DNA from: Procambarus clarkii
Taxonomy: Eukaryota > Arthropoda > Malacostraca > Decapoda > Cambaridae
Reading direction: 5' to 3'
DNA length: 64,000 bases
Assembly: GCF_040958095.1 (NCBI RefSeq)
Contig: NC_091216.1
Location: forward strand, 3,024,149-3,088,148
In this document: positions 41,376 to 50,026 of the stretch, piece after piece
Layout: every line of letters begins with the position of its first letter
Numbering within the stretch: position 1 is the first letter of the stretch
The notes under the pieces: model-generated
Seen by the model: only the letters and a program-made list of their open reading frames with translations
Database searches by the model: none
What the model was told of the DNA's origin: nothing
Translations under genes and position numbers: made by a program

Positions 41376-43705
41376 ATGAGACTCCGGGCGGATATTCCGT
41401 CCTCTGTGCGCCTTATGGGGTACAACGTTCGGGTGTTTTACGCCCGTCAGCCGCGGACGTGTTATCGTTGTGGTCTTTTGGGCCATCAGGCTGCTGACTG
41501 TTCTGCGCCTCCTGTTGCACCAGTGAATCTCTTCAGTGAGGAGGATTTTCCGCCCCTTCCTGTGGGGGATGATTCGGTGGGTATGGACGTCTCTTCGGCT
41601 GAGGAGGTGCCCTCTGTAGCAGCTGTTGCTCCGCCTGTTGCGCCCCCTGTTGTTGCCGCATCTCTTCCGGAGGTTGGGTCCTCGCCTAGTGCTCCGGCTG
41701 GTGTCCCTGCGCTTCTTCCGCCTGCCGTTTGCTCGGACCCCTCTGTTACGAACCCGGATCCAGCGTCCGAGCCCGGAGCAGTGACGACCGCGCCATCTGT
41801 GGGTCAGCTCCCGAAACCCCCTCCAAACGGACGACGACACCTGGTGAGGACGTGTACTGGCTACGAGGGCCAGTTTCCAGTCCCGTTCAGCGCTCAACAC
41901 CGCCGCTGCTGACCTCTGGTGAGGTGGTGCTCAGACTACAACGCCATCTATGAAGTGGATATGTCAGGCGTTTGTGTCTGAGCCTGTAAGTGAGGTGTTT
42001 TAGTGTCCCTGTTATTGATGACGTGTCTGCTTACAGAGTCGACCTGGGACTGCTGTGATGGAAGTTGAGTCAGTCTACCCAAGGCAGCCGTCTCCATACC
42101 TTGTGCTTTGCTGCAGCAGCTGTGAAGTCGTCCCCTGGAAGAACACTGTAGTGTTACCCTGCCAGTGGAGTGGCAGTAGAAGGATTACCCGGGACCGACT
42201 GCTGGAGACTATTATCCACTGGGGTATTGAGGACAGGAGAGTGATTTGTGGTATCACACGAGGCTCCTGACTAGGGCGTTACCCTAGTATCGCTCGTGGA
42301 GTGGCCTTACCAGCGTTGCTGGTCCGGAACCTGCCAGCAGACCTGCTGGACTTGTGGTTGACGGCCTCCACGGCGGTGCCCCCAGTGGACCTGTGTTTTG
42401 GCTGACCTGTGGCCAGGGTAGGCTCAGCTTCTCAAAGGATTCGTCAAGAGACCACGAAAGCACCGAGGACTTGGCACCGAGAGCTTGGATCCAGAGTCTT
42501 CCGGAGAAGACATTTGTGTACAGTGTTAATACCCTTCCCCCTGTGTAATCTTATATTATTTATTTGGTGATGGTTTAATAATTATAATCTTAAGTTTTTG
42601 CCCTTATTTCCCTTCCCCTTTAAGTTACTTGCATCACGGATCACATCCCTTGAAAGCCACTACTGGCTTGGGATCGGATACAACTTCCTCTAACAACATC
42701 AGAGTAAGAACCCCGTTGCGTCCCGAGAGGGCCGTAACACCCTCGTCTTCCAGTTCTTCCTCTGCTGTGTCTGTCCCGGTCCCTGCACCCTCGCCGTCTG
42801 TTCCAGCTGTGCTGGGAGCTGAGGTGGATCCGGAATTCCCTCCTGTGCCTGGCCTGGTGCCCCGTATGGTTGAGGAGGCTGCCGTGCTGCGGCGTGCGTC
42901 GGTTCGCTCGGTTGGTGCTGCACGGGTCGCTGAGTCTGCCTCCGGGTCTGATGATGTGCGGCCCGAGCCTAAGCGTTCCCAGCGTTCTTCTGTGTGGGCT
43001 GAAGTTGGCGAATTCGACGAGTGTCGTCCTTCCGTTGACGGTGGGGTGGCTCCGGAAGTGGTGCACACTACGGTGGTGGCGGAGGTACACTTGCCTGAGG
43101 ATGCCAGTGCCGGCGTCTCGGCCTCAACTTCTGGTCCGGTGTCCGAGGATCCTGCTTCAGGTGCGTTGCCTGCGTCGGATGGCTCCGGTTCTTCGTGGGC
43201 GGTGGTTCCCCCTGCTGTAGTTGGTGATGAGCGGGGTGGCCTGGTGGTGATGTTGAGAAAGGATGCTCGCTCTGGATGTTCTGTGGCCCCTTCCTCGTTA
43301 CCCGTTTCCTCGGCAGCGGTCTTGCCGCCTCTTCCGTTTCCTGCAGTCCCTTCCGTGTCTCTTGCGGTATCCGTGGAAGTGCTATCGTCTCAGCGTCCGA
43401 CACCTGCTCCGATGGCGAAGGCGTGGCAGGCTCGGCGTCCCTCGTCCGCTTCTCCGGTGTCGTCTGCTTCCTCGCAGGGCGTGGTTGGCGCTCCCCGGCC
43501 TCCTTATGCGACTTGCGTCAGTGACCTTAGGCATTGGCCGATGCCGCCAGATATAGATGTTCCCGAGTTTATGATACCCGCTCGAGCGCGGGGGATCAAA
43601 AACCCTACCGACCTTGAAGATCTCGTCTGGGAAGCTTACAAGACGAAATATCCTCGTGAGCTGTTCCCGGAGAAGTACATTTCTCACGAGGTTCCTCGCA
43701 AGTGA
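41376..43705 (+). pseudogene. Gag-like protein, copy C (5'-truncated, LTR-split)
   Basis: Codes for the region from residue 144 of copy A to the native C-terminus. Segment 41376-41743 holds CYRCGLLGHQAADC and ends in the Pro-rich region. Segment 42745-43705 resumes at the homologous codon and ends EFMIPARARGIKNPTDLEDL, then WEAYKTKYPRELFPEKYISH and EVPRK before the stop. This gives the full C-terminus that copy A lost. The frames that read into the LTR on either side are chimeric artefacts. Confidence 0.78.
41744..42739 (+). mobile_element. Solo LTR (996 bp) with 5-bp target duplication
   Basis: Begins TGTTACGAACCC and ends GGGCCGTAACA, so the ends are TG...CA with a 7-base terminal inverted repeat (TGTTACG/CGTAACA). 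Flanked by CCCTC at 41739-41743 and 42740-42744, and the gag-like frame is restored exactly on removal (copies A and B read GACCCCTCGTCTTCC-type sequence). No internal retroviral-type genes, so it is a recombined solo LTR. AT-rich 3' third (TTATATTATTTATTTGG near 42550). Gypsy-like by ends and duplication length, but not proven. Confidence 0.9.
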
Positions 43706-44296
43706 TTTCTATGTATTTTGTGTTGCCTGGTTGTGGGTTGTGTATGTGAGTGGGTGGGGTGGGTATTGTTTCCCGGTTCCTGCGTGCTCCGTTTTGTTTT
43801 GTGGGTTTTTTTGTATGGCTCGTGGGGGGGGGGGGGGGGGGGTGTGCGGTTCCTATGCGTTTGTGTGTTCGGTTATGGATGTCGTGTGCGCTTGTTTGTC
43901 ATATTGTGTGCCCTTCAGGCTGTTGGCGTGTGCTCTTTGTTATGTTTTGCCTTCCGTTTGTTATGGCGGATCTGTTTTCTTTATTGTTATTGTCCTTATT
44001 CTTGTATGTTTCTCGCCTCTCTGTATGTGTTTGAGGTGTTAGCAGGCTTGTTTTGTGTGCATTTTGTCCTGGGGTTTTCCCTTATGTTTGTCTTACACTG
44101 TGTTTATATTTGTGTATTGTTTGTATATGCATTTTTGTTTTGTGGTCAGCCCTTCTGGCTGGTCTTCTATTGATTTGTTCCTTTGTCCTTGTACATATGT
44201 GTGCTTTGTACCTTTGTTCTATGTTATATTTGTTCTGTTTTTCTTGTACATTATACGCATGCTTGCATGTAAAAATAAAAAAAAAAAAAAAAAGTT

Positions 44297-44880
44297 CTGC
44301 TTGTGTGGAGTACAGCCAGTTGTTTAACCGGACACCGACAGTCTGTGTGCATGTGTTATTTCTATAAAACATTTATGCTGCGGCAATCCGTCCAGTAGAA
44401 GATTGTACAGTACCGTCGGGGTAGACAGTGCTCGTGAGATCTTAAACTTTTTATGAAGGAGGCAATTGTTTCAAGTGTAACTTTTTTGAGAAGAGCAAGT
44501 TTCTCGTAACCTTTTTTTGGTGACTGGTGTGTATAACACCAGAGTGGTGAAGTACAGATGAAGAGGAATATCGGAGACAAGTAGATTGAATGTAAAAGGA
44601 ATGTCGAGTTTGATGAGATTGTGGGCATTTTTGCTCAGCCATTAATCACAAGAAGCGTGAGTCTAAGTTGGCAACAGTCATTAGGGTGTTAACACTGAAT
44701 AATGTCAAAGTAATGCAGGAGATGCAGGGTTTCTCATGACTAAGGCGAAAGTTAGGATGGCAAAAGGACAAGGGCTGAGGAGGAGGACTAAGAGTTCCAC
44801 TCTCATACAAGTGTTGTCTCGCACTTGGCCTTGCAGCTTTAATATAGAATATGTGCCTGTGCCTAAGAGTCAATGTCTAC
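44297..44880 (-). mobile_element. RNase-H LINE remnant truncated at copy C's poly(A)
   Basis: Minus strand just beyond the A-run reads RLNNWLYSTQAEL and, upstream, STVYPDGTVQSSTGRIAAA in neighbouring frames: the first (Asp) and second (Glu) RNase H motifs, decayed. The break lies right at the end of gag-like copy C, implying that C inserted here. The remaining RNase H half was not found on the other side. Related to 60770-61000. Confidence 0.65.
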
Positions 44881-45453
44881 AAAATAATTATATTATATAA
44901 TCAATGCAGTCCGATTTGCAATGTCTACTAGCGAAGTGGAGAATATGGAAGTCGGTTCCATAGATAAGTTCTACCAAGACAGGTAACACCAACAGAAATT
45001 GATTCTGCATTGATTATTTATGCCGGTGTCTGGTGTTGTCTGAATGCATCTCTGCCATCCAGTATTTCGTTGTTGCTACATATCAAACTGCAGTGATTGT
45101 TCATGTCTGTCTCTCTTGAATTACAAGACATCATTGATTCTGAGTGGCTACTGCTTCCTGCAGCTGCTTTTGTGGATCGTTATGGTCTGATGTCTTTACT
45201 ACCAGACTCTTATTGGTAGTCTGTCCATGTCATGTTTGTCCTCTTGTGCTCCGTCTTTTCTCATATTGTTGCTTATGTAACTGTGGTCTAATGCACGATC
45301 GTGTCTATTATTACACGTGATTTATCGAGTCTTGTTGGGAAAGTCTGCGTTATCTGTAAGCACTTAATAATGGTCTTTAGCCATGATCTTCACAATGTTT
45401 CTCAGCTGGACCTCTGTAAAACTGTAAATCTTGTGTTGACTCAAAGTAATTGT
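44881..45453. other. No gene seen
   Basis: Short frames only, mixed composition. Probably decayed LINE between the RNase H and ORF1 remnants of the minus-strand element. Confidence 0.4.
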
Positions 45454-45611
45454 ATTTTGACCAATCTACACTAGAAAATGAAGGGACGACGACGTTTCGG
45501 TCCGTTTTGGATCATTCTCAAGTCGATTGTCTTAACAATCGGCTTGAGAATAGTCCAGAACAGACCGGAGTGTCGTCGTCCCTTCATTTTCTAGTGTGGA
45601 TTGGTCAAAAT
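45454..45611. repeat. 158-bp palindrome of hammerhead-like tail repeat
   Basis: Two inverted units meet at GATTGTCTTAACAATC. The left unit (minus orientation) keeps GTTTCGGTCC-type sequence; the right unit has decayed (AGACCGGAGTGTCGTCGTCC). Outer arms extend to ATTTTGACCAATC/GATTGGTCAAAAT, longer than at 11890-12147. It lies within or beside a decayed minus-strand LINE. Confidence 0.82.
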
Positions 45612-45829
45612 ACTTCATTTCCGTTATTGTGAATCATCGGCTGCTAATTGTATTTTGTTACCATGTATTTCTGCAGTGTTTTTGTTTATTATCCTATTTG
45701 GAGTTGATTGAGTCGGTAAATTGTGTTCCGAGTACGCGTTTCTGTCGTGGCTGTACACGAGTGTTCCAGACGTTGGCGTTTGTGTATGTAGTGCTGGTCT
45801 GATTATCCTGACCTCAGCTGTCTGTACCT

Positions 45830-46780
45830 TTTCTTTCCGTGTGGCTCAGGTTGTTCTCCATGCACGATGTTTGCCGCCATAACTTGGACATTTGGCGGCT
45901 GTGGTCTGGGTTGCCTTGTGCTTTGCTATAATGTCTTTGGTTGGATGCCTCAGGCTGTACACTCCGCATCTCTCCTCCTCGGTGCAGCGTGTTTGATGGA
46001 GGCCGTATTTCTGACATCTGAAGCCGCGCAGGGGTTCCGACACATTCTCCAACTTCCATGACTGAATGTTTCTGGCGCATATCCCATGACGGTCACAAAA
46101 ACCTGACGTGTAGCTGCTTTTGTATATTTTTGTGAGCCATCATTCTGCATTCAAGATTTGCTTGCGTTTTAGTATTGGATCTAGTGTTACGTCGACTGGG
46201 TATCCCAACAGCACGACTCGTGCGCATCTTTCTGAAGGGTCCAGCTTGAGCAAGCATACAGATTTTGCTTACAGGAATATTACCATTTCTAGATAAATTG
46301 CAGTCTTTTGGTCTGGTTGTGTCATTATAATTTATCCTTTTAGGTTGACTGAGATGGGAATTTGAGCTCTGGTTGCCTCTTTCATTGTCGTTACTACCCC
46401 ATATGTTATAGGAAAGTTGGCTGTGCATTATCTTAAATTTGGGAAAATGTGCCGAGTCTGACAGTGGATGGTGTATGACTGGTGTTATCCTCTCTAGGTT
46501 CATTATATCTGGTGTCTTGCTGGTAAAAATACTTCGTGTAGCCTTGATAGCAGTTTCCTTCTCTACTTGCTGTTCCTCGGTGCACTGTCCCTCGTTGCCA
46601 GGAAAAGGCTTCCATTTCCCCTTTCTCCTGAACTTCTCCATGTCGTTTCCCCATAGTGAGGACAGATTCACTGCCCTCCCTAATCTCTAAGTCACTCGTA
46701 GGTCTGGAGAAATTCATTTCACTCCAACGGAGGTCTAAAGTGATTTTAACATTGTAATCAGGGATACCTAACACCTAATT
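45830..46780 (-). pseudogene. LINE ORF1 (Gag-like) with CCHC knuckles, decayed
   Basis: Minus-strand pieces: MNLSSLWGNDMEKFRRKGKW and following (46671-46093), MLAQAGPFRKMRTSRAVGIP, then in shifting frames HKNIQKQLHVRFL and FRCQKYGLHQTRCTEEERCG followed by GKHRAWRTT. The last part matches the tandem zinc knuckles of Jockey/I-type ORF1 (CxRCQxYGHxQxxC, CGVCxxxHPTKxC, CPNCGGxHxAW), with the first Cys mutated. It is probably the ORF1 of the element whose RNase H is at 44297-44880. Confidence 0.65.
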
Positions 46781-47929
46781 GAGCTGTTTGGTCTACCTTT
46801 CACAGGCAAGCTCAATGCACCTTGTAAAATCCCCCTTTGTTTCACTACCACAGGGTATTGCCTCGCCCTTCAGGGTATGACTAAGTGCCCTGGTCAGTGG
46901 TAATGCCCTCACACAAAATAACAGGTCTAGGGAGCTGAGCTACCAGACCACTGTGGTAACTGTGGGTCTCCTGCATAAGGTGCAAACAGCAAATAGTCAA
47001 CAACCGTATTTATAAAAGAATTGCAGAGGAAATCTTCAACGTTCCTTCCAAACAAGATATGATCAGAGTTTGGGTACTAATTGGTGGTTCCTCACAAAAC
47101 AGCGAGGATTTGATCTCATAACTGCTCAAAGTCTGAAGTTTTCCATAGAACAAACCCGTGTGTGTCCTCTGCTGTACCAGTGGCGAGTCTCACGGCTTGT
47201 GATAGGCTCATCCTAGTAATGTAGGTAATTATGAGCTTTAGCCACAGCCTATAGTTCTTAGTTACCTCTACCTCTCGCCTGATGCTTCACTACTCGTAAT
47301 TTGTATTATGGCTTCACTCAATTCTTAATGGATAGACCAAGTTATGGTATACTTTTATTAGCGTCTTGGCCTTGACACATACCAAACATCCATGATCCCT
47401 CCCAAATATTAAAGATTCTAGAACATCACGCACTCCTGACCCCACGCACTCCCGGAGGCACGCACTCCCGGAGGCCCGACACACATGCAGTCAACATGTT
47501 ACATCAACAGCTGTGCAAGTTCACTTCCTCGTATCACTGGAGATTGCTGCGAACCCAAAATGTTTCGTCTGAGAACATTTAATACAAGAACATTAAGTCC
47601 AACAGATGCTATGTAGTGATTGTCTACAAGAAGACCTCATCCAGCAGACGACCCCGTCGTCATAACCTCGAAGAGCTCAAGAGGTTCCTGCTCATGCTAA
47701 CACCGCCAGGTGATGAACATTCCTTGACATGAGCGCTATGTGATGAGCAACTGCAGCCATCGTGTTGGGTTTGAGTGTTGTGAGTGGTGAGCCGGACTAC
47801 GGTGCTCGGTGCTCACATGGCCACGTGTGCTCTTCGCCCCACAACCAACAACACTGCTCAAGTAATGGAGAGAAAAAGGCCTCCAGAGACAACCTATTCT
47901 CCCTTGCCAAGCTCTCCAGTAATTCACTA
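46781..47929. other. No gene seen; possible LINE 5' UTR and METTL1 5' leader
   Basis: The left part may be the 5' UTR of the minus-strand LINE. GCACTCCCGGAGGC is doubled at 47445-47475. The segment 47730-47929 leads into the METTL1 copy and may represent its mRNA leader. No frames above about 65 codons. Confidence 0.4.
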
Positions 47930-48636
47930 AAAATGCCTAAATGACCACAGAAGAAAAATTATCGACAGTGTGCTCACTTCAACCCAATTTCCGGATTGGA
48001 ATTGGAATTACAATGGACCAGAGTCCATACTTTCCCCAAGTACTTATCTGGAGATAGTACCAAGACGGTGGAATTTGCTGACATTGTGTGTGGCTATGGA
48101 GGAGTGTTGGTTGCCCTTGCCCAGATTTTTCCTGACACGCTCATGTTAAGCATGGAAATACGGGTGAAGATGCCAGACTTTGTTGTTGACCGCATTCATG
48201 GCTTGAGAGATAATAAGGATGTGCCTCGGGGATATCAAAATGTAGCTTGTATTCGCACTAATGCAATGAAGTACCTTCCAAATTTATTTGGGAAAGGACA
48301 TTTAAGCAAAATGTTTGTTTCGTCATCCACACTTCAAAAGAGCCAAGCACAAATGGAGAATTATCAATGCATCACTCCTGGCAGAATATGGTTACGTTCT
48401 GCGTGAACGGGGGCCTTGTGTACACTGTGACGGATGTGAAGGACCTTCATGAGTGGATGGTTCATCATTTTACAGAACATCCTTTATTTATTCGTGTGGA
48501 TGAGAATAATTTGGCTAATGATCCAGTGGCACAGTGCCTATTTGAGAGCACCGAGGAGGGTCAGAAGGTATCCCGCAATAGTGGAGACAAGTTCCTGGCT
48601 GTTTTGTCGCAGCATGTCAGATCCAAGACAACTTAG
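47930..48636 (+). pseudogene. METTL1: METTL1 (tRNA m7G46 methyltransferase) processed pseudogene
   Basis: From ATG at 47933 the frame reads MPK, TGA stop, PQKKNYRQCAHFNPISG, VEFADIVCGYGGVLVALAQI, FPDTLMLSMEIRVKM, YQNVACIRTNAMKYLPNLF. After a 5-base deletion it shifts to [13 protein letters not shown] and [11 protein letters not shown], and after a 1-base insertion to [20 protein letters not shown] and EHPLFIRVDENNLANDP, ending KTT-stop. This covers METTL1/Trm8, the catalytic subunit that makes N7-methylguanosine-46 in tRNA with WDR4. Disabling changes: stop at codon 4, SAM-site G(C)GYGG changed to VCGYGG, and loss of the FLFPD part of the catalytic FPDPH loop. No introns over 640 bases suggests a retrocopy, although no poly(A) or target duplication is visible. 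Confidence 0.9.
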
Positions 48637-48689
48637 CATTTTGGAAGTGTGTGTACCGTAACAAACTGTATCAGACGACAGACGAGTGG

Positions 48690-48955
48690 GCGCCTGACAG
48701 CTGAGTGGACAGCGCTTCGGATTCGTAGTCCTGAGGTTCCAGGTTCGATCCCCGGGGGGCGGCGGAGACATATGGGAAAAAAGTTTTTCACTTTGATGTC
48801 CCCTGTTACCTAGCAGTAAATAGGTACCTGGGAGGTAGACAGCTGCTACGGGCTGCTTCATGGGTGTGTGTAACAAAAAGGAGGCCTGGTCGAGGACCGG
48901 GCCGCGGGGACACTAAGCCCCAAAATCATCTCAAGATAACCTCAAGAGAAGAGTA
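48690..48955 (+). mobile_element. tRNA-derived SINE, CR1-tailed, copy 1
   Basis: The head GCTGAGTGGACAGCGCTTCG is an A-box-like tRNA start, and GAGGTTCCAGGTTCGATCCC contains a good B box (GGTTCGATCC). The body includes GGTACCTGGGAGGTAGACAG and GGGTGTGTGTAACAAAAAGG. The tail (from about 48885) GACCGGGCCGCGGGGACACT...ATCTCAAGATAACCTCAAGA matches the CR1 3' end at 10812-10875 (reverse strand). Not a functional tRNA. Confidence 0.85.
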
Positions 48956-48981
48956 GCGAGGGCAGCCAAGTAACATTCTTA

Positions 48982-49320
48982 CACATGTCCACCACTGTGT
49001 ACACCACCAACAATCTCTAGCAGCTTCACGCCCCAGTACTACAGGTACACATGTCCACCACTGTGTACACCACCAACAATCTCTAGCAGCTTCACGCCTC
49101 AGTACTACAGGTACACATGTCCACCACTGTGTACACCACCAACAATCTCTAGCAGCTTCACGCCTCAGTACTACAGGTACACATGTCCACCACTGTGTAC
49201 ACCACCAACAATCTCTAGCAGCTTCACGCCTCGGTACTACAGGTACACATGTCCACCACTGTGTACACCACCAACAATCTCTAGCAGCTTCACGCCTCGG
49301 TACTACAGGTACAAACGTTA
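48982..49320. repeat. 66-bp tandem repeat, 5 copies
   Basis: Unit begins GTACACATGTCCACCACTGT and includes CAATCTCTAGCAGCTTCACG. Copies differ at one or two sites (CCCCAG, CTCAG, CTCGG). A multiple of 3, so the minus strand shows a spurious 22-residue repeat frame. Confidence 0.95.
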
Positions 49321-49382
49321 CCATCATCCTCCTCCTGGTTGTTCCTGAACCTCGGGCAGCTGTAAGTGCTTGACCGCAGTGG

Positions 49383-49858
49383 TCACCCATCTGTGGTCAC
49401 AGCCACCATCTTGTGTAAATAAGGACACCTGGGTGTGGTCACAGCCACCATCTTGTGTAAATAAGGTCACCTGGGTGTGGTCACAGCCACCATCTTGTGT
49501 AAATAAGGTCACCTGGGTGTGGTCACAGCCACCATCTTGTGTAAATAAGGTCACCTGGGTGTGGTCACAGCCACCATCTTGTGTAAATAAGGTCACCTGG
49601 GTGTGGTCACAGCCACCATCTTGTGTAAATAAGGTCACCTGGGTGTGGTCACAGCCACCATCTTGTGTAAATAAGGTCACCTGGGTGTGGTCACAGCCAC
49701 CATCTTGTGTAAATAAGGTCACCTGGGTGTGGTCACAGCCACCATCTTGTGTAAATAAGGTCACCTGGGTGTGGTCACAGCCACCATCTTGTGTAAATAA
49801 GGTCACCTGGGTGTGGTCACAGCCACCATCTTGTGTAAATAAGGTCACCTGGATGTGG
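49383..49858. repeat. 42-bp tandem repeat, about 11 copies
   Basis: Unit GTGGTCACAGCCACCATCTT plus GTGTAAATAAGGTCACCTGG and two more bases. The copies are nearly identical except at the edges. The 14-codon period yields open frames on both strands; I do not regard them as genes. Confidence 0.95.
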
Positions 49859-49925
49859 ATTTGATTTTCACGAACTTACTATTTGTGTGTTGAATTGTCT
49901 TCCACTGACGTGTCCATGTCCACAG

Positions 49926-50026
49926 CGATTAGCCTGTCAGTGGCAGATCAGGTGAAGGCCGAGTCTTGGAGACGAAGATTACCTGACCATCCCTGGCGTG
50001 TCCAGCACTGGGCGAGGTGTCCTCAG
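49926..50026 (+). CDS. Candidate short exon (unrecognised)
   Basis: Between an acceptor-like TGTCCATGTCCACAG and the donor-like CTCAG/GTGAGTGGG lies 101 bases with one open frame: SLSVADQVKAESWRRRLPDH and PWRVQHWARCPQ. I recognise no family. It stands next to a satellite, and no partner exons are visible. The case rests only on the splice-like borders and the open frame, so chance is quite possible. Confidence 0.25.

Larger units (their letters stand above)
41374..44294 (+). mobile_element. Gag-like RT-less retroposon, copy C, split by a solo LTR
   Basis: Starts inside the ORF at MRLRADIPSSVRLMGYNVRV, abutting the 5' UTR of copy B head-to-head with the shared word CGGGCA at the joint. Continues through the zinc knuckle to DPS, where a 996-bp LTR intervenes, then from SSSSSSAVSVPVPAPSPSVP to the stop at 43705. 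The 3' UTR of about 570 bases ends CATGCTTGCATGTAAAAATA and an A-run (44274-44294). A run of about 19 G lies in the 3' UTR near 43829. The identical 3' terminus in copy B shows that this is the true element end, with no ORF2 before it. Confidence 0.85.

Noticed and set aside
41305-41500. Twin-priming inversion producing copies B and C from one cDNA
   Set aside because: B and C overlap in element content by more than 1 kb, which a single cDNA cannot give.
48690-48770. tRNA gene
   Set aside because: A and B boxes are present, but the sequence cannot form a complete cloverleaf and continues into a CR1-type tail; it is a SINE.
49324-49864. Cys/Trp-rich repeat protein frames on both strands
   Set aside because: Created by the 42-bp (and adjoining 66-bp) tandem repeats.
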